Assembly (NCBI GenBank): GCA_029255685.2
Contig: CM055313.2
Span: forward strand, 40,256,079 to 40,320,078
From: Silene conica
Taxonomy: Eukaryota > Streptophyta > Magnoliopsida > Caryophyllales > Caryophyllaceae
Length of the DNA: 64,000 nt
Direction: 5' to 3'
Positions within the stretch are counted from its first letter, which is position 1. Every line of letters begins with the position of its first letter. The notes under the pieces were generated by a model. That model saw only the letters and a list, made by a program, of their open reading frames with translations, searched no databases and was not told where the DNA came from. A program made the position numbers and the translations under genes. Shown piece after piece: positions 1-11,510 of this stretch.

Positions 1-186
1 GAAGCTTAGGAGCAAGGTGGTGCCCTTGGTGAAGATTCTATGGCGTTGCGGTGATGTCGAGGAGCAGACTTGGGAGACTGAGGCATCGATGCGTATCGCG
101 CATCCTTCCCTTTTCGATTGAGGTATAGTTAGTTAGAAGTTATCTTCGTTCGAGTTTCGAGGACGAAACTTTTTGAAGTTGGGGTA
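1..186 (+). mobile_element. 3' tip of a Tekay-type Ty3/gypsy element (fossil)
   Basis: The first 120 bases encode the end of a Tekay/Del pol (the chromodomain-like tail after integrase), followed by the short untranslated stretch that precedes the 3' LTR in this family. It matches 51588-51773 of the larger Tekay element at roughly 90% by eye, so both belong to one family. The fragment ends where its LTR would begin and abuts an oppositely oriented gypsy integrase. Only this tip lies in the window; it is broken. Confidence 0.85.
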
Positions 187-1433
187 CTCATCTTCAAAGT
201 AGTTCCCATCAATGTTTGTAACTCTTGCCAGAACTTAGAGATGAATCTGGAATCACGATCAGAAACAATGTCCTTAGGGACACCATGAAGTTTTACCACA
301 TTCTTTACATAAGCCTTGGCCAATTCAGCTTTACTCCAAGTCTCCTTCATCGGTATGAAATGGGCCGACTTAGTCTACCTGTCAACTATCACCCAAATCA
401 TGTCGTTCCCTCTCGAAGTCCTAGGTAAGCGCACGATGAAATCCATTGATATACTTTCCCACTTCCACTCAGGTACGTCCAGTGGTTGCAACTTCCCCTG
501 CGGCCTCTTATGCTCCCCTTTGACCCTCTGACATACCAGGCAACGAGAAACAAACTCAGCTAACTCTTGCTTCATCTTTGGCCACCAAAACGCTTTCTTC
601 AGATCTTTGTACAACTTATCCCCTCCAGGATGAACGGAATAAGGTGTAGAATGAGCCTCGACTAGAATCTTTCTCTTCAATTCCTCATCATCAGGTACAC
701 ACCATCTCCCATCAAATCTCAAGCTATCATCACTGGAAAACTCGAACTTAGAATATGGCTCGGTATCACTAGCTTTGTTCAATGCCTCACGCCACTTCTG
801 AATTCTAGGATCACTCTTCTGTCTTTCCCGAATTTCGGAATATAACTCTGGCTCGATCGTCAAATCCCCCATGGTCTCACCCTTCCTTATCACCGCGATT
901 CCCATCTGTCCCAACTCACGATACGTACTAAGCCTGGACATAGTTGTGCATAGAGCGTGAACAGACTTCCTACTCAATGCATCAGCCACAACATTAGCCT
1001 TTCCTTCCTTGTACAGAATTTCCATGTCATAATCTCCAATAAGCTCGATCCATCTCCTCTGGCGCATGTTCAGTTCCCTCTGAGTATAGATATACTTCAG
1101 GCTCTTATGATCAGAATACACTTTGCATGTAGCTCCATAAAGATAATGTCGCCACAGCTTAAGTGCAAAGACTACCGCTCCAAGTTCCAGATCATGCGTC
1201 GGATAATTCTCCTCATAAGGCTTCAACTGCCTAGAAGCATAAGCAATCACTCGTCCGTTCTGCATCAGTACACATCCCAAACCCTTCTTAGAAGCATCTG
1301 TATAGACTTCAAAATTTTCACTCCCTTCTGGCAAAGCAAGGATAGGAGCTGTAATAAGACGCTCCTTCAGATCTAAGAACGCCTTCTCACAACTCTCATC
1401 CCAGACAAATCCATTCTCTTTCCGCATCAATGA
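187..1433 (-). pseudogene. RNase H and integrase part of the Tekay pol (fossil)
   Basis: The minus strand encodes the RNase H block ([12 protein letters not shown], then [11 protein letters not shown] and [10 protein letters not shown]) followed by the integrase zinc-binding HHCC region ([23 protein letters not shown]) and the start of the integrase core ([15 protein letters not shown]). Order and spacing fit Tekay/Del chromoviruses. The block is cut off from the reverse transcriptase by the element inserted at 1434-7808. Fossil remnant. Confidence 0.9.
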
Positions 1434-3309
1434 TGTAATACCCCGTATTTTAGCCTCGGTCAACGACAGTCAAACCATGTTTTATACAAGTATTTCGAAT
1501 AAATGTTTATAAAGTATATTACCTAAATTGTTATTTTTTTATAAATCGTATTTCTACGATTATTTCGTATTTCATAATCATTTTATCTTTGATGATTATT
1601 TCATAAAATGTCATTTCATTCGTATCATTTTAGATAATATATTTACAGTAATTAAATATATTTCCTATTTTATATTTATTTTTCATTTATACTTGTTTTA
1701 TTATTTAAATCGAATTATATTTAAATACCCCGTATTTTATGGTATGTAATAATAATAAAATGTTAATATTATTGTATCTACTTACGTTATTTATACAATT
1801 ATTTATATAAGCGATATTTTACATACGACATTTTATGTTATATTTTATATATAATATTTTATTTACGATGACTATATTAATTACGCTACATGTATCGTCT
1901 TTTAATAATCGGATAATGCGATATTATGTGATATTATGGAACGATAGTTAAAGGCATAATAATTGTAATACTACGTATTTGATCGTATATTATAGTGTTT
2001 TATTTTAATATTTAGTTGCTATGACAACGTGTTTTATGTAATACTCCGTATTTTGCTATGTCTTATTTTAAGTACGGAGTAATTATTTGGTTTAAGGTGT
2101 GATAGTATTTGAACGTATTCGATAAATTAATTAATCGAATACGTGTTTTGTATTTTAACCGTATGTGTGTAGTGTCGGGTTGAGGGTTTAGTTGTTATTT
2201 TGAGTGCAAATAATGTTGGGCCTCGTTTAAACCAAATAAACCAAACAGCCCACAAACACTCAACATATCGACATACTACGTTAACACAAAAACACACACT
2301 CCTATGCCTGCCGCCCTATTTAAACCAACGATACCTCATCCCCTGACCAAAACGAAAGTCTGAAAACCTTATAACCACTCAGCCGTCACATCACAAAGCA
2401 AGGGAGAAGGGTTTATACGGTCATCTCGGGGTGCTAGGACTGCTCGAATTGCCATAGAAGAACTGAATTCGAAGTGGAATATTTGTAGACGGTGATTTCT
2501 AGTTGCAGGCTTGCTACTTCAGGTAGGATACACTGACCCTATACTCTATGATGTGTTATGAATGAGTGTTAAATTGTGTGTTATGGATGCTGAGCATGAT
2601 TGATATGGTAATGATATTGGTTGGATTGAGTGTTGATTATTATTAGTGGCATGAGCATTGCATTATTTAATAGTATGATTGATTAAGAGTATTGTTGCAT
2701 TCATGAGCATGGCATATGCATTGGTTACTGAGAAAGATGTGAATCAGATGTTGTTCTGATATAAAGCCCAGGGTGGTTCTGCAGACGAGGCCTGGTGTCT
2801 TATCAGCTATTGAGCTGGTTTTCGGTGACGACCGATTATAGTCTGCCGGGAGGTTCGGTATGGCTGGGTGTTTCGGGTTTGAGATTGTGATTGAGATTGA
2901 GATTGAGCTCGAGCATATCATTGCATTTGCATATCATAATTGTTGCATTATCTATTTTTGTGTTATCCTACTCAACCGCGAGGTTAACAGTGTATTCGTG
3001 TACACCTACGATGATCCGGAATGGGGAGTAGATTCTACAGGTCAGAGACAGATGGATTAGGAGCTTGGGCATGGAGAGACATGGCTTGGACCTACTTAGA
3101 ATTAGATCACATACTTAGATGTTATCAGTTGTACTTTATTCTTTGCATAGTAGTTGTAATATCAAAAGTTCAAATTTTATAAGTTTTACATAAAGTACTT
3201 TGGTTGTTTTTACTTTGTTATTCACTACCTCGGACATTCCGAGATGGTAACAGCTCTATTTATTTAAGAATATCTTGCTAAAGGCTCTTAAATAAATGGG
3301 GGTCTTACA
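1434..3309 (+). repeat. Left LTR of the non-coding LTR element
   Basis: It is 1876 bp long, AT-rich in the first kilobase, and has a GC-richer end carrying the block shared with the Tekay LTR. No gene is present; the short open frames inside it are shadows that recur identically in the partner LTR. Confidence 0.93.
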
Positions 3310-5930
3310 AAGTGGTATCAGAGCGAACGATCCTTAGGCCTAAAAACAAATGAATAAAAAAAATAATGAACGTAGAAAGAGTCTAATAAAATGAACCCCA
3401 GGTTAGTAGCTGTTAGGAGCTCCCAGGATTGGGATGAGTTAGGGGGCCCCTCAAACCAAGCCACTGGCCCTTTCAGTCTAACCTGGTAACCCGTGAGTGA
3501 TACAGAGAGTGGGTAGTAACAAAATAAAAGATTAGACCTTGCCTATATTGTACTAACAGTTTTGCAGGAGCGGAATGAGGTAAGTAATGATGTGAGTTAT
3601 TGTTAATGTGTGTATTGGAAGAATATGATTGATACCGAAATGCTGAATGATATGAATGAGTGAATGTGGAATTTTTAGAGAATGGTTGTATATTTATTGA
3701 ACAATAATTTGGAGTGATATGATCATATGATTTTGGTGTTCGAAATGTGTATATGATATCTGGTTATTAAATGACTATTGCAATTATGTAATATATTGTT
3801 TGGTATTTGAATAAGAATGATCAGATTTGTATGTTATATTAATCCATGTCTGGTGATATCCATGCAGCTATATGATCCCTGAACCCGTAGGTAGAGATAT
3901 AGTAAAATGATATGTGTAATTAGTTGCTGATAAGTAGCACCCTAGTGACTTGTAGGATATATTTATGTATTTCGATAAGTTGTGATTGTTACGATGGTAG
4001 AAACCAATTCATTTATTTATACATATATAACTATTGAATTATTTAGTTGATTCTATTTTCAGTTCGACAATCTTTACTGCGTTCTAGATGACAATTATAG
4101 TTTGAAGTGATGGGTAAATGTTAATATGGTGCAATGAGATTCGATGCTTCAAATGATATGTCAACATGTTTGGAGGAAGAATGGTAGTGTGTAAATGTGA
4201 TAATGTGAAGTAATTTTTTTTGTTTTTGGAACCAATATAGTAATAATAATTGTCCAAAATGTTACCTTGTTTGTACGGGCTGCCATTTTAAATGTGTTCT
4301 CTATATAAATGTGAAAAATTTATGTATGATAACCTTCTGAGTTAGCTTTCCAATGCTTGTGGTTTTATGTTAAAAAGACTTATATTTTGAGAGAAATAAA
4401 TATTTTAGCTGACAGTGGTCAGATTGTTATTGCACAGTTCTGTTTTGACACATGCTTCTGCAAAAGAAACCATTTAAAACGTGTTTATTGTTTGTGCATA
4501 TTTCCAACTCCACTGTTTAGAATATTCATTCACGTTTTCAAAATGATAAGTCACATAAAATATTAACGAGTCGTTATTTAATAGTGATTTTTGCAAGTTG
4601 CCCAATTTTCTGTGTAACTACAGTAAGGTTTCTGTTCAGACCCATTTAGTTGTATAAATTGTTGCAAATAATTCCCTTAAGATATTCTTTTGATTTCTTT
4701 TTCTATGATTAGTTAATTCCTTATATTTTTCTAAAAACTATAATAGTTCGCAAAATAGCTAAGCGGTTATTAAATTATGATTTTTGGAAGTTGTTGCGTG
4801 ATGTATGATTGTTAAAATGGTGAAGTTTTAAATGTAAAGGTTTAATCAAATATGAACTTTATTATATGATAATATAAACTTAATTTAATATTGGTGAGTT
4901 GTATGTAAAGTTAGTTTCATTTAAATAGATGCTATTACGTTCTATTAATGTGAATCCTTGTTGACGTTCTTTCATATGTGAATGGCATATCTTTTTCTAG
5001 TTCCCTGCAATAGTAAACTCTATAACTTATTCGCGTATATTGTTATGCCACAAAGTGAACTACATATCGTTATGTTTAGAATCTTATCCCAGTATAGTGA
5101 ATTATTTATTTGGTTGACATGTGAATTATAAGAGCGTTAGTCTTGCGACTTCGCTTTCTTTTATCGTTAATTTTTATAAATTCTGAATTACAATTTACAA
5201 GAATAATGTTTTAGCAAAGAAGAGTCAGAATGTTACAGTGTAGTCTTACTTTCATCGGTAGCTTGTAAAATTTTCATCTGATTCGTGTTTTTGAATTACT
5301 ACTAAGTACAACTTCATTGTCTTGAAAGTTTCAAAATGTTCTCAAAGTAATTATCCATGCTAAGAGTTGATGTATTAATTTTGTGTCAAAATTTCCAAGA
5401 GTATATAAGTGTTAGTTACCTTGATTCTTTTCTGCGTAGCATGAAATTGATAAGTATGTTTTGTTGCTTTAAAAGTCGGATGCTAGTTGCCCAGTATAGA
5501 GTAATTAACTTATCCGGTGATTTGTGACTGTTGTTTCGATGGTCTTCTCGAGCATAAATGTGGAATTTTATGATGGGGTTACGGGGACGTAACCATGTTT
5601 TAAGGAGGATAGGATTGTAAAATCTTGATGATTTACGATCTGGCTAAGTGGTATGTTATGATTGGCTGACTGTGATTGACCATGCATGGAGTCTGCTGTT
5701 TTAATATGTTATGTTTCGGTCTATGTTGCGGTTCTTTAAGTGTCTTGTACTTCTGTCGTATGCTAAACTTTGGGGACAAAGTTCTTAATAAGGGGGATAG
5801 AATGTAACACTTCGCGTTTTAGAGTTTATATATATGTACTACTTGTGTTTGTCTTATGCTGTGGTGTAGTTGTTGTTACCGTTATGGGGTGGCGAACTTC
5901 GGGACGAAGTTCATTTTAAGGAGGGAAGAC
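3310..5930 (+). other. Interior of the non-coding LTR element
   Basis: It begins with the primer site TGGTATCAGAGC (3313-3324) and a conserved leader hairpin (3398-3486). The rest is AT-rich and non-coding. It matches the interior of the relative at 28413-30905 in patches, for example around 4260-4380 versus 29450-29570. Near its end there is a second purine tract followed by TGTAACAC (5789-5810), resembling a relic LTR start 120 bp before the true one. Confidence 0.8.
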
Positions 5931-7808
5931 TGTAATACCCCGTATTTTAGCCTCGGTCAACGACAGTCAAACCATGTTTTATACAAGTATTTCGAATAAA
6001 TGTTTATAAAGTATATTACGTAAATTGTTATTATTTTATAAATCGTATTTCTACGATTATTTCGTATTTCATAATCATTTTATCTTTGATGATTATTTCA
6101 TAAAATGTCATTTCATTCGTATCATTTTTGATAATATATTTATAGTAATTAAATATATTTCCTATTTTATATTTATTTTTTATTTATACTTGTTTTATTA
6201 TTTAAATCGAATTATATTTAAATACCCCGTATTTTATGGTATGTAATAATAATAAAATGTTAATATTATTGTATCTACTTGCGTTATTTATACAATTATT
6301 TATATAAGCGATATTTTACATACGACATTTTATGTTATATTTTATATATAATATTTTATTTACGATGACTATATTAATTACGCTACATGTATCGTCTTTT
6401 AATAATCGGATAATGCGATATTATGTGATCTTATGGAACGATAGTTAAAGGCATAATAATTGTAATTCTACGTATTTGATCGTATATTATAGTGTTTTAT
6501 TTTAATATTTAGTTGCTATGACAACGTGTTTTATGTAATACTCCGTATTTTGCTATGTCTTATTTTAAGTACGGAGTAATTATTTGGTTTAAGGTGTGAT
6601 AGTATTTGAACGTATCCGATAAATTTATTAATCGAATACGTGTTTTGTATTTTAACCGTATGTGTGTAGTGTCGGGTTGAGGGTTTAGTTGTTATTTTGA
6701 GTGCAAATAATGTTGGGCCTCGTTTAAACCAAATAAACCAAACAGCCCACAAACACTCAACATATCGACATACTACGTTAACACAAAAACACACACTCCT
6801 ATGCCTGCCGCCCTATTTAAACCAACGATACCTCATCCCCTGACCAAAACGAAAGTTTGAAAACCTTATAACCACTCAGCCGTCACATCACAAAGCAAGG
6901 GAGAAGGGTTTATACGGTCATCTCGGGGTGCTAGGACTGCTCGAATTGCCATAGAAGAACTGAATTCGAAGTGGAATATTTGTAGACGGTGATTTCTAGT
7001 TGCAGGCTTGCTACTTCAGGTAGGATACACTGACCCTATACTCTATGATGTGTTATGAATGAGTGTTAAATTGTGTGTTATGGATGCTGAGAATGATTGA
7101 TATGGTAATGATATTGGTTGGATTGAGTGTTGATTATTATTAGTGGCATGAGCATTGCATTATTTAATAGTATGATTGATTAAGAGTATTGTTGCATTCA
7201 TGAGCATGGCATATGCATTGGTTACTGAGAAAGATGTGAATCAGATGTTGTCCTGATATAAAGCCCAGGGTGGTTCTGCAGACGAGGCCTGGTGTCTTAT
7301 CAGCTATTGAGCTGGTGTTCGGTGACGACCGATTATAGTCTGCCGGGAGGTTCGGTATGGCTGGGTGTTTCGGGTTTGAGATTGTGATTGAGATTGAGAT
7401 TGAGCTCGAGCATATCATTGCATTTGCATATCATAATTGTTGCATTATCTATTTTTGTGTTATCCTACTCAACCGCGAGGTTGACAGTGTATTCGTGTAC
7501 ACCTACGATGATCCGGAATGGGGAGTAGATTCTACAGGTCAGAGACAGATGGATTAGGAGCTTGGGCATGGAGAGAGACATGGCTTGGACCTACTTAGAA
7601 TTAGATCACATACTTAGATGTTATCAGTTGTACTTTATTCTTTGCATAGTAGTTGTAATATCAAAAGTTCAAATTTTATAAGTTTTATATAAAGTACTTT
7701 GGTTGTTTTTACTTTGTTATTCACTACCTCGGACATTCCGAGATGGTAACAGCTCTATTTATTTAAGAATATCTTGCTAAAGGCTCTTAAATAAATGGGG
7801 GTTTTACA
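5931..7808 (+). repeat. Right LTR of the non-coding LTR element
   Basis: It is 1878 bp long and nearly identical to the left LTR, with roughly 18 substitutions and a few small indels by eye. A purine-rich tract ends at 5930. Nothing else is inserted in it. Confidence 0.93.
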
Positions 7809-7813
7809 AATGA

Positions 7814-10800
7814 AGTCATCGGTTTAGCTATCTTCGAAAAATCTTTCACGAACCTCTTGTAATAACCAGCCAAACCCAAGAAACTACGGATGTCGGCCAC
7901 ATTACTTGGTCTCTCCCATTTTGAAACGGCCTCAATCTTGCTAGGGTCAACAGACACACCCTCCTTAGACACCACATGCCCCAGAAAGGCAACCTTTTCG
8001 AGCCAAAATTCACACTTATTCAGCTTGGCATACAATTGATGATCCCTCAAAGTCTGTAACACCAAGCTCAAATGTTTAGCATGCTCTTCTCTGTTCTTTG
8101 AATACACCAGGATGTCATCGATAAACACCACCACAAACTGGTCCAGATAAGGACTAAGCACTCTGTTCATCAAATCCATGAAAACAGCAGGTGCATTAGT
8201 CAAACCAAATGGCATTACTACGAATTCATAATGCCCATACCTCGATCTGAACGCAGTCTTGTGAATATCTGCATCTTTGATTCTTAGCTGATGATACCCC
8301 GACCTCAAATCGATCTTGGAAAAGACACCAGCTCCACTCAACTGGTCAAATAGATCGTCGATGCGAGGTAAAGGATATCGATTCTTGATTGTTACATTGT
8401 TAAGCTACCTATAATCCACGCACAATCTCATGGTTCCGTCCTTCTTCTTTGCAAACAAAACTGGTGCTCCCGAAGGTGACACACTTGGCCTTACATACCC
8501 CTTGCTTGCTAGCTCATCCAGTTGTTTTCTCAACTCCTCCAATTCCTTAGGTCCCATGCGATAAGGTGCTTTAAAAATTGGCTCAGCCCCAGGTTTCAGA
8601 TCAATGCCAAAATCCAAGTCCCTCTTTGGCGGTAACCCAGGAATTTCATCTGGAAACACGTCTTCAAAATCCCTTACCACATCGATCTCCCTGGCTTGGG
8701 GTTTCTCTGCAGTTAGATCTCTCACATGGCACAACAGCATCTCATCACCCCTCTTTAGACAGGTCTTCAGCGCATTGATAGTTATCAGCTTCAGTTTAGG
8801 CTTTACAGAATTTCCCTTGTAGGATACCCTCACTCCCTTGGGTCCCCTCAAGGTGATCTTCCCTTGGTAGCAATCAATGTAGGCCTTGTACTTTTTCAGC
8901 CAATCCATGCCTAATATCACCTCAAAGCCTCCCAACAGAAACTCGATCAAATTCGACTCAAAACTCACTTCTCCTACTTGGATCATTACATTGGTGTAAA
9001 CTCGATTACAAGCTATGGACTCTCCAGACGGTATGGTTACAAAATCAGCTATACTACTATATACATCGAGTCCTATAGCCCTAGCATGCTCCGCAGATAT
9101 GAAAGAATGCGATGCACCAGAATCAAATAAAACGAAAGTAGGAAAGGTATGTACTAGAAATGTACCAGTAACAACATGTGTGTCCTCCTCTGCAGCCTCC
9201 TTGCCCATCATGAACAAGGCCCCACTTTTCTTGGCCCCACTCTGGTTCACAGATCCTGCTCCACTCTGAGTGCTAGCCTCTGCCAAGGTCTTTTGGAAAT
9301 TACCATTACCACTGCTTTGATTCCCTTGGTAACGGTTCTGATTATTGTAGTTATTGAAATTCCGTTGGTAGCTGTTACCCCCGGATCTGTTGTTCGAGTA
9401 GCTTGAATTTGGCGTTCTGAAACCACCACTTTGGTTGCCCCGATTATAATTGTTCCCAGCACTCTGAGTTCCAACCCAACAAGTTGCTTGCTTGTGTCCG
9501 ATCTTCCCACACTTAAAACATGCAACACTTGAACCACTTGCCCCATTCGCAGATCGGTTGCCACCACGATTGCCATTTCCCCCTGGTGCACTGTTGGAGA
9601 AAAATGACAGATACTGGTTATTCGGCTTCTTATTCCCTGAGCTCTCGGCCCAAGATTCTGCTTTCCTCTTGTCACCCTTTGTTTTCTCTTCCTCTTTAAT
9701 CATGACAGCAATTCTTTCTGCCTGGCCTGCCCTCTCGTACACATCTTCCACAGTCGTAGGCTTAGTTGCTAGAAAACTTCTCTTGATTTCTATGGTTAGC
9801 CCTTTCTCAAACCTAGCAGCTAACATTTCCGACGTGTAGCCCAGGTCAGCTACATTCTTTGCCAGCTGCATAAATTTACTGTGATATGCTTCCACAGTCA
9901 TTTCCTCAGTCATCTTGAAAGAATCGAACTCAACTCTCAGCTTCCCTTTCACATGCTCCGGCACAAATTTAGAGGACAGAATCCCCTTGAATCCTTCCCA
10001 GCGCACATATTGTAACACCCCAAGTGTATGAGAGAAAAGTTGTCCCACATCGGTAGAATGTGAGGCTTGTGATGTGTTTATAATAACTTCCACCCACCAC
10101 TTACTAACAAGATCTTGTGCTTTTGGGCTTAAGTGAGGACAAATAATGGGCCTAAAGGCATACCTCCCATCTTATTGGGTGTGTGTTAGGACCGTGGCGG
10201 GTCGGGTTGTTACAAATGGTATCAGAGCGACCCTGCGACCGTGTGGTGAGCCTGTGGTCGGGAGTACCCGGGTCATACACCTAGCGGGGGAGGATTGTGG
10301 CCCTGGTTGTGGTCAAGTTTGAGGCACAACGAGGACGTTGTGTTCTTTAAGTGGGGGAGTTTGTAACACCCCAAGTGTATGAGAGAAAAGTTGTCCCACA
10401 TCGGTAGAATGTGAGGCTTGTGATGTGTTTATAATAACTTCCACCCACCACTTACTAACAAGATCTTGTGCTTTTGGGCTTAAGTGAGGACAAATAATGG
10501 GCCTAAAGGCATACCTCCCATCTTATTGGGTGTGTGTTAGGACCGTGGCGGGTCGGGTTGTTACACATATTCTGACCCAATTTCCTCTGCAGCTGCCCTG
10601 ATCTCTTCTTTATTGTTGTTCCACCATAACCTAGCTATACCCTTTAGATAGAATACAGCTTGGTCCACCTTCATCGATTCTGGTATAGACAGCAGTTCGA
10701 AGATACTCTCGAACTCTCGGCACCACTCCGCAAGTAAACTCGGTGCTCCTTCCCCGTCGTACTTGGTGGGGTTATGTCTAGAGATATTATTGCTCATTTT

Positions 10801-10932
10801 GACTGCATCAGATTGAGTGTTTGCCCCAATCCTAGCTAGGAGAGCCGCGTTCATAGCTACTAGGCGATCAAATTCCTCTTGTGATACATTAGCAGCGTTG
10901 GGTTCTCTCCTGGGAGGCATTTTGCTACACAA
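7814..10932 (-). pseudogene. gag, protease and reverse transcriptase of the Tekay element (fossil)
   Basis: From right to left there is a gag start beginning MPPRREPN, the retrotransposon gag domain (AVFYLKGIARLWW), a glycine- and asparagine-rich linker, a CCHC zinc knuckle (CFKCGKIGHKQATC, near 9.5 kb), an aspartic protease with DSGASHSF (near 9.1 kb), and a reverse transcriptase with [10 protein letters not shown] (near 8.1 kb). The TRIM at 10011-10565 splits gag. The frame is otherwise open over long stretches, with few breaks. Assigned to Tekay from domain order, the pol sequence and the tRNA-iMet primer site of its LTR. Confidence 0.9.
10011..10565. mobile_element. TRIM (miniature LTR retrotransposon), looks whole
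   Basis: Two 204-bp LTRs (10011-10214 and 10362-10565) appear identical. They run from TGTAACACCCCAAG to GGGTTGTTACA and flank a 147-bp interior with a tRNA-iMet primer site (10217-10228) and a purine tract (GTGGGGGAG) just before the second LTR. The 5-bp target duplication is CATAT on both sides. It encodes no protein and lies inside the gag gene of the Tekay fossil, which it splits. Identical LTRs make this one of the youngest insertions here. Confidence 0.95.
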
Positions 10933-11496
10933 GTGACAAAATTTATGAGCATCCTAAGTCAACTCCTACTCTGACTTGGTCTTGTTAACATACATAACCT
11001 AGCATGTAACTTCTTTCATACGGTTAAGTCCTATTAACATCATATTAGAAGTCTTCCTAAAGGCTTAGGGATCACATAACCGCATGCATTTATTCATACA
11101 ATTCACACTCATAGTCAAAATTTAAGATATAAACTCATGTTCTCAATGCTTGGAAATAACAACATATACATGTCATTCATCATGTAACATCACTTTCATG
11201 CTTCACAGTATACATATATGTACTCATCCATCATAACTTACCTCATTCCTTGGCGCTGAAAGGTTAGTACAACATACTTATAGTATATATCGGCCTTGGG
11301 TCCTTCCATACTACCCACACTCTTCAACTCTCAAGGTCACCAGGTTAGACTGAAAGGGCTAGTGGCTTGGTTTGAGGGGGCCCCTAACTCATCCCAACCC
11401 TATGGGGCTCCTAACAGTTACTAGCCTGGGGTTCATTTTATTTAGACACTCCTATGTTCATTATTTTCATTTTAATTTAGGCCTGAGGATCGTTCG
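10933..11496 (-). promoter_or_regulatory. Untranslated leader of the Tekay element, with hairpin
   Basis: This non-coding stretch lies between the primer site and gag. It contains a long-range inverted repeat with arms at 11340-11348 and 11421-11429 around GGGGCCCC. The same arrangement follows the primer site in the non-coding LTR element at 3398-3486 and in its relative at 28493-28585. Conservation between an autonomous family and non-coding partners is what a packaging or dimerization signal would show; that role is inferred. Confidence 0.6.
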
Positions 11497-11508
11497 CTCT
11501 GATACCAC
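11497..11508 (-). promoter_or_regulatory. tRNA-iMet primer binding site
   Basis: The minus strand reads TGGTATCAGAGC two bases after the LTR ends. This is complementary to the 3' end of plant initiator methionine tRNA, the usual primer for plant Ty3/gypsy chromoviruses and Ty1/copia elements. Confidence 0.9.
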
Positions 11509-11510
11509 TT

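Larger units (their letters stand above)
1434..7808 (+). mobile_element. Non-coding LTR retrotransposon (LARD-type), looks whole
   Basis: Two near-identical LTRs flank a 2.6-kb interior with no recognisable gag or pol. Flanking 5-bp direct repeats AATGA (1429-1433 and 7809-7813) mark a clean insertion into the Tekay pol. The LTRs start TGTAATACCCCG and end in TTACA; a tRNA-iMet primer site follows the left LTR and a purine-rich tract (AAGGAGGGAAGAC) precedes the right one. By eye the LTRs differ at about 1% of sites, so the insertion is young: under about a million years if plant rates near 1e-8 per site per year apply. It must rely on proteins from another element; shared LTR tail and leader point to the surrounding Tekay family. 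Confidence 0.93.

Noticed and set aside
1528-1749. Short open frames inside the 1.9-kb LTRs as genes
   Set aside because: They are AT-rich, recur in both LTRs, have no recognisable domain, and lie in known LTR sequence.
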